Source: Pseudomonadota bacterium (GTDB taxonomy: Bacteria > Desulfobacterota > Desulfobulbia > Desulfobulbales > JAGXFP01). Taken from it: DNA of 64,000 nt. The position numbers and the translations under genes are program-made. Position 1 is the stretch's first letter, and every line of letters starts with the position of its first letter. Below are positions 37,311-46,034 of this stretch, piece after piece. Under the pieces are notes generated by a model. That model saw only the letters and a program-made list of their open reading frames with translations, did no database searches and was not told where the DNA came from. The stretch spans positions 1 through 64,000 of the forward strand of contig JAHJAA010000089.1 of assembly GCA_018814305.1 (NCBI GenBank). Direction: 5' to 3'.

Positions 37311-37336
37311 TAAGACTTTTTTTGTCTTATTTCTTT
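37311..37336 (+). terminator. Weak AT-rich hairpin upstream of glgX
   Basis: TAAGAC, seven T, GTCTTA, then TTTCTTTT; 38 nt before the glgX ATG. The 6-bp stem is weak, so this could be an attenuator or chance. Confidence 0.25.
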
Positions 37337-37373
37337 TAGTATTAATAATTATTCCTGTTGAGTCAATAAAAAA

Positions 37374-39518
37374 ATGCCTGCACACAAAAAGAACTCCTCT
37401 TTTATTTCAAGTCCCGGTTCACCGCTCCCCATGGGGGCCACCCCGGTTCGCGGTGGGATTAACTTTTCCCTGTTCTCACGCCATGCCACGGCGGTTTCTC
37501 TTTTATTCTTCAAAAGCGGGGCCGGGGAACAATGCGCTGAAATCGTCCTGGACCCGGTTACCAACCGCACCGGCAACATCTGGCATACCCTGGTCCATGA
37601 CCTGGATCCGGGTCTTCGCTACGGCTACCGGGTTGAAGGACCCTGGGATCCCCAAGGGGCTGGGCATCACTTCAAGGGTGACCAAATCCTGCTTGACCCT
37701 TATGCTCGGGCCTTGACCGGCGGCTCGGTGTGGGGTGAGGAGTACCACCGCACCTCGACCGCTGATCCTTACGCATCATACCAGCGACGATGCTGCCTGA
37801 TCACCGATGAATTCGATTGGGAAGGGGATCGCCCCTTAGGTATTCCCTTAAAGGATTCGGTGATCTATGAGCTCCATGTCAGAGGCTTTACCCGTCATTC
37901 AACTTCCGGTGTCGAGTATCCAGGCACGTATCAAGGGATTGTCGAAAAAATTCCATATCTCAAGGATCTCGGAATTACGGCGGTGGAATTGCTGCCCATT
38001 ACCGAGTTCAATGAAAACGAACTCATCACCCGCAATCCCCGAACCAAAGTCCGCCTGAAAAACTTATGGGGCTACAGCCCCCTGGCCTTTTTCGCACCCA
38101 AGGCAGCCTATGCGGTTAACGGCCGGAATGGCAATCAGGTCAATGAATTCAAGGCCATGGTCAAGGCCCTTCACCAGGCGGGTATTGAGGTTATTCTCGA
38201 TATCGTTTTCAATCATACGGCCGAGGGTGGTGCTGACGGTCCGGTCTATAGCTTCCGGGGACTCGACAATTCGATCTACTATATTCTCGGCAAGGATCTG
38301 GAGTATCTCAACTTTTCCGGCTGCGGCAACACCATGAACTGCAACCACCCCCTGGTTCGAAGTCTCATCATGGATTGTCTCCGATACTGGGTGGTGGAGA
38401 TGCACGTGGATGGCTTCCGTTTTGATCTGGCTTCGGTCCTGGGTCGAGACTCAAAAGGCCATGTTCTGGAAAATCCTCCCATGATTGAGCAGATCGCCGA
38501 AGACCCTGTACTGGCCGGGACTAAGATTATCGCCGAAGCCTGGGACGCCTCAGGGCTCTATCAGGTGGGCAGCTTCTCTCCGCACCCTCGCTGGGCGGAA
38601 TGGAACGGTCGGTTCCGGGACGATGTCCGGGCCTTTATGGCCGGACACGATAACACCGTTTCGGTCCTGGCCACCCGGATCAGCGGAAGCGCCGACCTAT
38701 ACCAGCGCCACGGCCTGGCCCCGTTCAACAGCATTAATTTCATCACCAGTCACGATGGCTTTACCCTGGCTGATCTGGTGGCCTACGAACGAAAGCATAA
38801 TAAAGAGAACGGTGAAGATAACCGAGACGGTGATAATAACAATGTAAGCTGGAACAGCGGAGTGGAAGGCGAGTGCCACGATCCCCGGGTTATCGCACTT
38901 CGGGCCCGTCGGGTCAGAACCCTGGCGATCATTCTCTTTCTCTCCCAGGGAACTCCAATGATGGTGGCTGGCGATGAGTTCGGCCGAAGCCAACAAGGCA
39001 ACAATAATGCCTACTGCCAAGACAATTCGGTCAGCTGGTTGAACTGGAATCTCCTCGAAGAAAACCGCTCCCTCCACCATTTCTTCCGGATGCTGATCGA
39101 TTTGCGTCATCGCCATCCCATTTTCCGGCGGGCGGATTTCTTCCATGAACGCCCACCCGGCTCCGAAGAGATCCGCTGGCAGGGGCTGGCACCCGACGCG
39201 CCTGACTGGTCACCGAAAAACAAGACCCTTGGCCTTACCTTATTAGGCGGAGAGGCCACTGAACGCTGGGATGACGATTTTGTGATCCTCCTGAACGGCG
39301 GCCTGAAACAGGCCACCTTCACTTTGCCGATCCCTCCAGCCGGACGGAAGTGGCATCGCCTGATTAATACAGGGGCAACCGGCAACCAGGATATCCTCGC
39401 TGAGACGAAGGCTCCCCCGGCCAGAACCAACCGGGTCTCGGTCCTTGGGATGGGTGGTGTCGTCCTGATCTCTCAACCGGAAGCCGTTCGAAGAAAGCAA
39501 GGAGGTTTAAAGCAATGA
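37374..39518 (+). CDS. glgX: Glycogen debranching enzyme (GH13_11)
   Basis: 714 aa. N-terminal CBM48-type domain (about 12-150; GATPVRGGINFSLFSRHAT), GH13 barrel with nucleophile D351 (VDGFRFDLAS), acid/base E388 (IIAEAWDASG) and transition-state D461 (ITSHDGFTLAD), then a C-terminal beta domain. Hydrolyses alpha-1,6 branches of limit dextrins during glycogen breakdown. The ribosome site is poor. The stop overlaps the following GDSL gene by four nt (ATGA), so the pair is co-translated; no other glycogen genes are in the window. Confidence 0.95.
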   Translation: MPAHKKNSSFISSPGSPLPMGATPVRGGINFSLFSRHATAVSLLFFKSGAGEQCAEIVLDPVTNRTGNIWHTLVHDLDPGLRYGYRVEGPWDPQGAGHHFKGDQILLDPYARALTGGSVWGEEYHRTSTADPYASYQRRCCLITDEFDWEGDRPLGIPLKDSVIYELHVRGFTRHSTSGVEYPGTYQGIVEKIPYLKDLGITAVELLPITEFNENELITRNPRTKVRLKNLWGYSPLAFFAPKAAYAVNGRNGNQVNEFKAMVKALHQAGIEVILDIVFNHTAEGGADGPVYSFRGLDNSIYYILGKDLEYLNFSGCGNTMNCNHPLVRSLIMDCLRYWVVEMHVDGFRFDLASVLGRDSKGHVLENPPMIEQIAEDPVLAGTKIIAEAWDASGLYQVGSFSPHPRWAEWNGRFRDDVRAFMAGHDNTVSVLATRISGSADLYQRHGLAPFNSINFITSHDGFTLADLVAYERKHNKENGEDNRDGDNNNVSWNSGVEGECHDPRVIALRARRVRTLAIILFLSQGTPMMVAGDEFGRSQQGNNNAYCQDNSVSWLNWNLLEENRSLHHFFRMLIDLRHRHPIFRRADFFHERPPGSEEIRWQGLAPDAPDWSPKNKTLGLTLLGGEATERWDDDFVILLNGGLKQATFTLPIPPAGRKWHRLINTGATGNQDILAETKAPPARTNRVSVLGMGGVVLISQPEAVRRKQGGLKQ

Positions 39519-40060
39519 AGGGGACCAAACAACATCGACTCATGCTGGTGGGGGATTCGATGATCGAATATGGCAACTGGCAGGCCTGGTTTCCTCATTG
39601 GATGGTTGAGAATCTGGGCTGGTCAGGAGAATCAGTGGGGGAACTCCGCCGCCGGGCCGAACTGATCGTCCGGCAACAACAGGAACCGGATCTGGTGCTG
39701 GTAATGATCGGCACCAACAATGTGGCTATGCAGGACTTCAATTTTTTTGCCGACTACGGCAAGATCCTGACCATCTTCCAGGAAGGTTATCCCGGAGCGG
39801 AATTGGTGGCCAACAGTCTCCTGCCCATGGACTTGCGCTATCTGGCCGCAGACACTCTCCCCCGGGTCAACGCCCAGCTCAAAGACCTGAGCCCCCGCTA
39901 CGGAGCCCACTATCTTGATGTCCACACCCACATGGTCGATTCCGTCGGCCACCCCTTGGCCGACGTCCTTGAGGATGAAGTCCATCTCAGCCATTTTGGT
40001 TATACCATCTGGGCCGGGGTATTAAAGGATTTCCTCAACAGTTTTCCACCAAAGACCTGA
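39515..40060 (+). CDS. SGNH/GDSL-family hydrolase
   Basis: 181 aa, no signal peptide. Catalytic blocks: VGDSMIEYG (nucleophile Ser), GTNN in block III, and DEVHLSHFGY with the Asp-His pair. Members are esterases, lipases or deacetylases. Coupled to glgX by an ATGA overlap, which suggests a carbohydrate ester substrate such as an acetylated glucan, but this is inference. Confidence 0.88.
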   Translation: MKGTKQHRLMLVGDSMIEYGNWQAWFPHWMVENLGWSGESVGELRRRAELIVRQQQEPDLVLVMIGTNNVAMQDFNFFADYGKILTIFQEGYPGAELVANSLLPMDLRYLAADTLPRVNAQLKDLSPRYGAHYLDVHTHMVDSVGHPLADVLEDEVHLSHFGYTIWAGVLKDFLNSFPPKT

Positions 40061-40184
40061 GACAATCGAACCAGAACAATCAAAGGTATTTGCCCCAGAG
40101 CAGAGAATCCGCTTCCGTGCACCAGGGCGGGCTACTGCCGACCATCACCGGGAGCCGCCATCAGGCCACCCAATGACCATCTGA

Positions 40185-40499
40185 TCACTTAATAAATGAG
40201 CAGCAGTAATCCGTAACGCTCTTGATTTTGAGATTGAATTTAGCGTTGGCCGGGACCTCGAAGGCCTCGCCACCTTTGATCGTCCGCCAGACCTGCTCCT
40301 GGGGCAACAGAACCTCAAGGTCGCCGGAAAAGATCTCCATTATCTCCTTGTCCGCAGTGTTGAATTCATACTCCCCAGGCAGCATGACCCCCAAGGTTTT
40401 CTTGGACCCATCGCCAAACAGAATGGTCCGGCTGGTCACCCCGCCGTCATGATAGATATTCGCCTTTTTGATCACACTGACATTATTGAATTGTTCCAT
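40185..40499 (-). CDS. ppnP: Pyrimidine/purine nucleoside phosphorylase (DUF1255 cupin)
   Basis: 104 aa cupin with the PpnP pattern: VSVIKKANIYHDGGVTSRTI, LGVMLPGEYEF and EIMEIFSGDLEVLLP. PpnP phosphorolyses several nucleosides to free base and ribose 1-phosphate. AAGGA precedes the ATG. Monocistronic, converging with the glgX unit. Confidence 0.93.
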   Translation of the reverse strand: MEQFNNVSVIKKANIYHDGGVTSRTILFGDGSKKTLGVMLPGEYEFNTADKEIMEIFSGDLEVLLPQEQVWRTIKGGEAFEVPANAKFNLKIKSVTDYCCSFIK

Positions 40500-40880
40500 G
40501 GGGTATCCTTATTGAACGATATTGTTGGGTTTTCCCGAGAGGTTTCCCGGTATCCATTTTTCCTGGCTGGCTCCAGCGCCAATCCCTATTTTTTTTTTGC
40601 ACCTTAACCAAATCAAGCAAATATATTCAATTTTCCCAGGCCCCGCTGTAAGAAAATTCCTCGTCCGAAGGTAGGACCCCACCATTCACAAGCTTTTAAA
40701 AACCACTTTTTCTACTGGTTTTGTCGACAAGAATCCATTATGTTTTAGTTGATACAAAAATGTAGAAAAATACTCTAGATGAGGAACATTTTTGTGGCAC
40801 CATGACACCCTGAACATTCAGCGAAGGACGAGTGCCAATTCCACCATTCTCCACCACTAAAAACCGCGGTGCCAACCCAG
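40500..40880. other. AT-rich divergent intergenic region
   Basis: 381 nt between ppnP and the NifA-like gene. Contains a self-complementary TTGTCGACAA (about 40721-40730) and poly-A/T tracts. TTGATA, 16 nt, TACTCT is a poor sigma70 match. TGGCAC at 40795 lacks the downstream TTGC needed for sigma54. No gene seen. Confidence 0.5.
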
Positions 40881-42437
40881 ATGACCGATCAACTCCATAC
40901 CGAACAAGATTTTGCCGACCTCAGCAGTCTTTATGAAATCACCAGGGCCCTGGCCTCTTCCCTTGACCTGAGGGAATGCCTGGAAGAGGTCATGAAAGTT
41001 CTTGAACGCACCACCGACATGACCAACTTTACCGTGACCATCGTCAATCCAGCCACCGGACAATTGGAGATCGAAGTGGCCCACGGGATGACCCCCGAGG
41101 CCAGGAAACTCGGGAAATATAAGATCGGCGAAGGCATCACCGGTCGAGTGGTGGCGGGCGGCACCCCCATCGTAGTACCACAGATCAGTGAGGAACCGCT
41201 CTTCCTCAACCGGACCAGATCCCGCGACACCGTCAAAAATGAATCGATTTCCTTTATCTGCGTCCCCATCAAGAGAAGCCGTGAGACCATCGGGGCATTG
41301 AGCGTGGACCGGGCCTATCACCATGGCATGAATTTCGAGAAAGACCTCCAATTCCTCACGGTGATCAGCGGTCTGATCGCCCAGAGTGTCACCAGAATTC
41401 AAGCGGTCAATCAGGAACGGGAACGTCTGCAGACCGAGAACCGGCGGCTGAAGATGGAGTTGTCCGGCAAGTACCAGTTCGAGCAGATCGTCAGCAACAG
41501 CAGTCGAATGCAAGAGGTCTACGAGATGATGCACCGGGTCATGGACAGTAACGCCACGGTCTTATTGCGCGGCGATTCCGGAACCGGCAAGACCCTGATC
41601 GCCAAAGCCCTCCATTACAACAGCAAACGAGCCAAGGATCCCTTTGTGGTGGTCAACTGTTCAGCCATGCCTGAAACCCTCCTGGAAAGTGAATTGTTCG
41701 GCCATGAAAAAGGGGCCTTCACCGGGGCCCATGCCACCAAAGTCGGCCGATTTGAACTGGCTGGCAGCGGCACCTTGTTCCTCGATGAAATCGGGGAGCT
41801 CTCCCATAGTATCCAAGTAAAACTGCTCAATGTCGTCCAAGACCGCGAGTTCCACCGCCTGGGCGGGATCAAGGTCATTAAGAGCCAATCCCGACTGGTT
41901 GCGGCAACTAATAAAAATCTGGAGGAGGCTGTGGAAAACGGCAGCTTCCGGGAAGACCTCTATTACCGGCTAAACGTCTTTCCCATCTATATCCCTTCCC
42001 TGGCCAACCGCCGCACCGATATTCTGCTGCTGGCCGAATATTTTTTGGATAAATACTGCCGGGAAAACAGCAAACAGATCAAACGGATCTCGACTCCAGC
42101 TATCGATCTGCTCATGCAGTATCACTGGCCGGGCAATGTTCGGGAGTTGGAAAACTGTATCGAACGGGCGGTTATTATCTGTGATGACGACTCCATTAAG
42201 AGTTATCACCTCCCCCCAAGCCTGCAGACCTCGGAAGCCATCCGCGGGGCTGATGAAGATGTTTCTTTCGCCCAGGCCGTGGAGAATTTTGAACGGGAAC
42301 TGATCATCTCCGCCCTCAAAAAAACCCGGGGCAATCAGACCCAGGCGGCTGCCGTATTGGGCTCGTCACTCCGGATCATCAACTACAAGATTGGCAACTA
42401 CGGAATCGACTGCCGCCTCTACAAAGGGGGAAAATGA
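40881..42437 (+). CDS. NifA-like sigma54-dependent transcriptional activator
   Basis: 518 aa from the ATG at 40881. GAF domain (about 15-175; [14 protein letters not shown], the NifA pattern), AAA+ domain (about 205-435) with the sigma54-contact loop GAFTGA and FLDEIGEL, and a C-terminal helix-turn-helix ([12 protein letters not shown]). Walker A reads GDSGTGKT where most NifA proteins have GESGTGKE. It would activate sigma54 promoters, in nitrogen fixers those of nif genes, but no nif genes are in the window. The stop lies in palindrome copy C. Confidence 0.9.
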   Translation: MTDQLHTEQDFADLSSLYEITRALASSLDLRECLEEVMKVLERTTDMTNFTVTIVNPATGQLEIEVAHGMTPEARKLGKYKIGEGITGRVVAGGTPIVVPQISEEPLFLNRTRSRDTVKNESISFICVPIKRSRETIGALSVDRAYHHGMNFEKDLQFLTVISGLIAQSVTRIQAVNQERERLQTENRRLKMELSGKYQFEQIVSNSSRMQEVYEMMHRVMDSNATVLLRGDSGTGKTLIAKALHYNSKRAKDPFVVVNCSAMPETLLESELFGHEKGAFTGAHATKVGRFELAGSGTLFLDEIGELSHSIQVKLLNVVQDREFHRLGGIKVIKSQSRLVAATNKNLEEAVENGSFREDLYYRLNVFPIYIPSLANRRTDILLLAEYFLDKYCRENSKQIKRISTPAIDLLMQYHWPGNVRELENCIERAVIICDDDSIKSYHLPPSLQTSEAIRGADEDVSFAQAVENFERELIISALKKTRGNQTQAAAVLGSSLRIINYKIGNYGIDCRLYKGGK

Positions 42438-42539
42438 GCAGGGGCGGCGCATCTTCACGTGATTTTGAACGGCTGCATAGTAATGCTATAGCGGCCATTC
42501 AAAATCACGCAAATCTGCATCACCCCTGCTCATTTTCCC
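42428..42539 (+). repeat. Stop-anchored long palindrome, copy C
   Basis: 112 nt. Outer arms GGGAAAATGAGCAGGGG (42428-42444) and its exact complement (42523-42539); inner arms CGTGATTTTGAA (42458-42469) and TTCAAAATCACG (42498-42509), with GC-ATAG pairing in the tip. The left arm contains the last two codons and TGA stop of the NifA-like gene. A T-rich run (CCATTTTTC) follows, so it may also terminate transcription. Confidence 0.88.
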
Positions 42540-42570
42540 ATTTTTCAGTATTCTCCATGACCAACGAATC

Positions 42571-43125
42571 ATGAACATTCTACTGCATGTCTGTTGTGGG
42601 CCCTGTACGGTTTATCCTTATCGAATTTTAACGGAAGAGGGGTATTCCCTGGCCGGATATTTTCATAATCCCAATATCCATCCGTTTCAGGAATTCAAGC
42701 GGCGGCTCACTGCCCTGGAGGAATTCTGTCGGCAAACCGGATTCCAGATGGCATATGATCGTCGCTACGGTCTCAAAGAGTATCTGCGGGAGGTAGTATT
42801 TCACGAAGAGAACCGCTGCCTGATCTGTTACCGGATGCGGCTTGTAGCTACGGCTAAAGTTGCCAAAGAACAGCGAGCCGAGGCCTTTTCCTCAACCCTG
42901 CTCTATAGTCGGTACCAGAAGCATGAGGCCATTCGGCGGATCGGGGAAGAAGTGGCGGAAGAGGAGGGTGTCCCCTTTTATTACCGGGATTTTCGGGAAG
43001 GATGGCAGGAAGGAATCGACGGCGCTGTTGCCATGGAGCTTTACCGCCAACCGTATTGCGGCTGCATTTACAGTGAACAGGAGCGGTACGACAAAACGAC
43101 CCGGAAGCAGCGCGTCAAGGATTAA
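42571..43125 (+). CDS. queH: Epoxyqueuosine reductase QueH
   Basis: 184 aa. QueH signature cysteines: HVCCGPCTVYPY near the N-terminus, ENRCLICYRMRL in the middle and YCGCIYSEQER at the C-terminus, binding an Fe-S cluster and a further metal. It catalyses the last step of queuosine formation in tRNA wobble positions, replacing QueG. 31 nt behind palindrome copy C; converges with bamD. Confidence 0.95.
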   Translation: MNILLHVCCGPCTVYPYRILTEEGYSLAGYFHNPNIHPFQEFKRRLTALEEFCRQTGFQMAYDRRYGLKEYLREVVFHEENRCLICYRMRLVATAKVAKEQRAEAFSSTLLYSRYQKHEAIRRIGEEVAEEEGVPFYYRDFREGWQEGIDGAVAMELYRQPYCGCIYSEQERYDKTTRKQRVKD

Positions 43126-43133
43126 CCTCCCGT

Positions 43134-43835
43134 TTACTCTTCTTCGCCGGTCAGCTCTGGAGACCGCTCACCTTTTGTCGGAAGGCTTTCAATTTTCTTC
43201 AGCAACTCAAGGGCCTTCTGGGCAGCCTCAGTGCCTGGATACACCTGGGCAAGTTCACGGGCCCGTTTCTCGGCTTGCCCAACTTCCTTGGTCCGAAAAT
43301 AAAAATTTGCCACATAGAGCTCATGGTCAGCGAGAAAATTACGGGACTTGTCGATTAACACCTTTGCCTCTTCGGTGTAAGGTGAATTGGGATAGGTCTT
43401 GAGCAATCGGGCAAGACTGCTGATGGTTTCGGTGGCCTGGCCGGGATCCCGGTCAATTGTGGACAGACTCAGAAAATGACTGCGCCCGACCTGAAACAAG
43501 ACATAGGGCATGGCCTCATTGGTCGGATGATTTTTTTCAAACTCCGCATAGAGTTTCAAGGCCTCTTCATACTCATCCTGGTAGTACTTGCAGTCTGCTG
43601 ATTTCAATTCGGCCAGGAGAGAAAAACGGGTAAAGGGATAGTGCTCCTTGATGGTATTAAAGATCTCATTGGCACTGTAGTAGTTTCCCTTACCAAAGCG
43701 CTCCATGGCTTTACTGGTCAATTCCTCCGCCGGAGCGACCTGATCTTCCAGTGAGGCGCAACCACCCTGGAGCAAAAAGGCCATGAGCAAAAGAGAACCA
43801 TATAGGAAAACGCCTATTTGTTGGGGTCTTAACAC
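43134..43835 (-). CDS. bamD: Outer-membrane assembly lipoprotein BamD
   Basis: 233 aa, GTG start with GGAG five nt upstream, overlapping trxB by seven nt. Lipobox LLQGGC (Cys26), then five TPR-like units (ELTSKAMERFGKGNYYSANE, here 20 residues, opens the first). BamD is the essential lipoprotein of the BAM complex that inserts beta-barrels. A short acidic tail (ELTGEEE) follows. Confidence 0.93.
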   Translation of the reverse strand: MLRPQQIGVFLYGSLLLMAFLLQGGCASLEDQVAPAEELTSKAMERFGKGNYYSANEIFNTIKEHYPFTRFSLLAELKSADCKYYQDEYEEALKLYAEFEKNHPTNEAMPYVLFQVGRSHFLSLSTIDRDPGQATETISSLARLLKTYPNSPYTEEAKVLIDKSRNFLADHELYVANFYFRTKEVGQAEKRARELAQVYPGTEAAQKALELLKKIESLPTKGERSPELTGEEE

Positions 43836-44767
43836 GTCTGCTCCGATGCCTTTTCCAGAAGATAATCTTCAGCCGAGAGTGCTGCCACAGCCCCTTCACC
43901 GGCTCCATTGATAATTTGACGGACATTCTTGGAACAGATGTCACCTGCCGCCATCACTCCAGGGATATTGGTCCGCATCTCAGCATCGGTAACCACGAAT
44001 CCATTCTTGAGCGTCAACTGGTCGGCTGGCAACACTTCATTGTTTGGAATCACCCCGATCAGGACAAAGATCCCCTGAACAGCCAGGGTGGACTCCTTGC
44101 CCTCGGTATCACGGAGTGCGAGTTCTTCGACCCCGTTGGTGCCACGAATTTCTTTAACGTAGGAATTCCAGAGGAACTCGATTTTCGGATTGGCTTTGGC
44201 CTGATCCTGAAGAATCGTGGTGGCACGAAGCTGATCCCGACGATGGATAAGGGTCACTTTTTTGGCAAAACGGGTCAAAAACATCGCCTCCTGGACGGCG
44301 GTATTGCCGCCGCCCACCACGGCGATTTCCTGATCACGGAAAAAAGGTCCGTCACAGGTCGCACAGTACGATACCCCCTTGGCGGCCAACTCCTTCTCGC
44401 CGGGAACCCCAAGGATGTTGGGCCTGGCGCCGGTGGCCAGAATCACCGCCTGGGTGGTGATTTCATTGCCATCGGCGAGTTGGATCTTCTTGCTGGCAGC
44501 CCCGAGATCCATACCGGTCACTTCGGCTCCATTTCTGATCTCAAGACCAAACCGATCCGCCTGGGCCTTCATTTTATCCGCCAGATCAAAACCGGATATC
44601 CCGTCAGGAAAACCGGGATAATTATCAATCCAGTCGGTGTTCAGGATCTGCCCCCCCGGAACGCCCCTTTCAAGAAGTACCGTTTTCAAGCGGGCTCTGG
44701 CCGCATAAAGTCCAGCGGTCAGCCCACCAGGTCCGCCACCGACAATTATAAGTTGATAGTCTGCCAT
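43829..44767 (-). CDS. trxB: Thioredoxin reductase
   Basis: 312 aa flavoprotein. FAD site GGGPGGLTAGLYAAR, redox-active CATCDG (residues ~138-143), NADPH site VVGGGNTAVQEA, and C-terminal FAD motif GVMAAGDI. Reduces thioredoxin with NADPH. Its stop overlaps bamD, and trxA lies upstream on the same strand beyond a terminator. Confidence 0.97.
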   Translation of the reverse strand: MADYQLIIVGGGPGGLTAGLYAARARLKTVLLERGVPGGQILNTDWIDNYPGFPDGISGFDLADKMKAQADRFGLEIRNGAEVTGMDLGAASKKIQLADGNEITTQAVILATGARPNILGVPGEKELAAKGVSYCATCDGPFFRDQEIAVVGGGNTAVQEAMFLTRFAKKVTLIHRRDQLRATTILQDQAKANPKIEFLWNSYVKEIRGTNGVEELALRDTEGKESTLAVQGIFVLIGVIPNNEVLPADQLTLKNGFVVTDAEMRTNIPGVMAAGDICSKNVRQIINGAGEGAVAALSAEDYLLEKASEQTC

Positions 44768-44782
44768 AGTTCTTTAACAAAG

Positions 44783-44808
44783 AAAGGCTCGGACCGCGCC
44801 GAGCCTTT
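44783..44808 (-). terminator. Terminator between trxA and trxB
   Basis: AAAGGCTCGG (44783-44792) pairs with CCGAGCCTTT (44799-44808), 6-nt loop; T-rich on both outer sides, best read on the minus strand after trxA. It implies that trxB can be transcribed separately. Confidence 0.75.
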
Positions 44809-44896
44809 TCTGGTCATTATTGCCGATCATAAATGATCTTTTCGTTGAAGTTCCAAGGGGTTCGTCCGGAAACGTTCAAACTGGACGAAAACCAGC

Positions 44897-45223
44897 TTAA
44901 ATTGCCCGGTCCAGCATGGTCTGAATCTGGGCCTTGCCTACGGCTCCGGTGACCTGATCAACCACATTGCCATCCTTGAAGAGAATAAGAGTGGGGATGG
45001 CTCTGATCCCGAATTTACCCGGGGTGGCCGGATTTTCATCCACATTCATCTTGGCGACCACCACCTTACCGGCGTAGGAATCAGCCAATTCTTCAATCAC
45101 CGGGCCGATGGCCTTACAGGGACCGCACCAAGGGGCCCAAAAATCGACCAGACAAGGGGTGCTGCTCTTAATGGTCGCTTCAAAATCCGCATCAGTAAGA
45201 TGTGTTACATTGGCTCCGGCCAT
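44897..45223 (-). CDS. trxA: Thioredoxin
   Basis: 108 aa from the ATG at 45223, preceded by AAAGGAG. Active site WAPWCGPCK and the cis-Pro segment IRAIPTLILF. General disulfide reductase, paired with the neighbouring trxB. Confidence 0.97.
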   Translation of the reverse strand: MAGANVTHLTDADFEATIKSSTPCLVDFWAPWCGPCKAIGPVIEELADSYAGKVVVAKMNVDENPATPGKFGIRAIPTLILFKDGNVVDQVTGAVGKAQIQTMLDRAI

Positions 45224-45529
45224 GAATGTTCTCCTTTGTGAGCTATTTGGGGAAACTTTTCGAGAAATGGTCAATATTTTCACAAACAGCTAAATAATTG
45301 TCGCGCCGTTTGAGATTCCTCAGTAAAAAAATCGAGTCATCCGATCAGGTTTTTTCAAGATCAGGAATATCTTAACTACTGTTGTCGTGCATGACAAGTC
45401 TATTTGTTGCCAATTCGAGGACCTTGCCTGCTGATCCTTTCCTGGCGGGTTTCGGGGGGTACGCGATTCTGCTGATCGTTACCCACGGTAACTGAAGGAG
45501 AACCCCACAACCTATACATGGAGGTCCCG
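45224..45529. other. Divergent trxA / HEAT-protein intergenic region
   Basis: 306 nt. AT-rich left half. GATCAGG occurs twice 15 nt apart (about 45344 and 45359) around a T-run. No convincing promoter or RNA element picked. Confidence 0.4.
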
Positions 45530-45922
45530 ATGGATGAAATCAGTGACCTGGAAATGGTCCGCGTGATCGGTGAATTTCTGGAACTGGGGCATATGGACAA
45601 CATAGCAGCCCTCTTCCGCAAGGAACCACAGTGGTATCGTTTAACTGGTGAACTCGTACAGGACGAACGGTTCATGGTCCGGATGGGAGTCGCGGTCCTC
45701 TTTGAAGAACTGGTGACAACCCACCCTGAAGAGGTCAGGCAGGCCATCCCCTCACTCCTGCCATTACTGACCGACCCGACCCCCTTTATCCGGGGCGAGG
45801 CCTGCACCATCCTGGGTATAATCAACAGCCCCGACGCTCTTCACCACCTCGCCGCCCTCACCGATGATCCCGATCCCCAGATCCGCGAAATTGTTGAGGA
45901 CTGTCTCAAAGGGAGGACCTGA
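45530..45922 (+). CDS. HEAT-repeat protein
   Basis: 130 aa from the ATG at 45530, which has a perfect GGAGG five nt before it. Three or four helical pairs of HEAT type (FMVRMGVAVLFEELV, FIRGEACTILGII, PQIREIVEDCL). Likely a small adaptor; no partner evident. Divergent from trxA, convergent with aspS. Confidence 0.8.
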   Translation: MDEISDLEMVRVIGEFLELGHMDNIAALFRKEPQWYRLTGELVQDERFMVRMGVAVLFEELVTTHPEEVRQAIPSLLPLLTDPTPFIRGEACTILGIINSPDALHHLAALTDDPDPQIREIVEDCLKGRT

Positions 45923-46034
45923 AGGACGGATCTTTCAACGGTTCTACCCTGCTCTCCAACCGGGATAATACAATTCTCCAAGTCCGCCAGACCCCAAGAG
46001 TCAACGTCAGGTCATGACGATAAACACTTTCAGC

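Noticed and set aside
40061-40184. Possible fourth palindrome after the GDSL gene
   Set aside because: GGCGGGCTAC matches the loop of copy A, but the surrounding sequence has no inverted arms.
40795-40813. TGGCAC resembling the -24 half of a sigma54 promoter
   Set aside because: The -12 TTGC half is absent at the required spacing.
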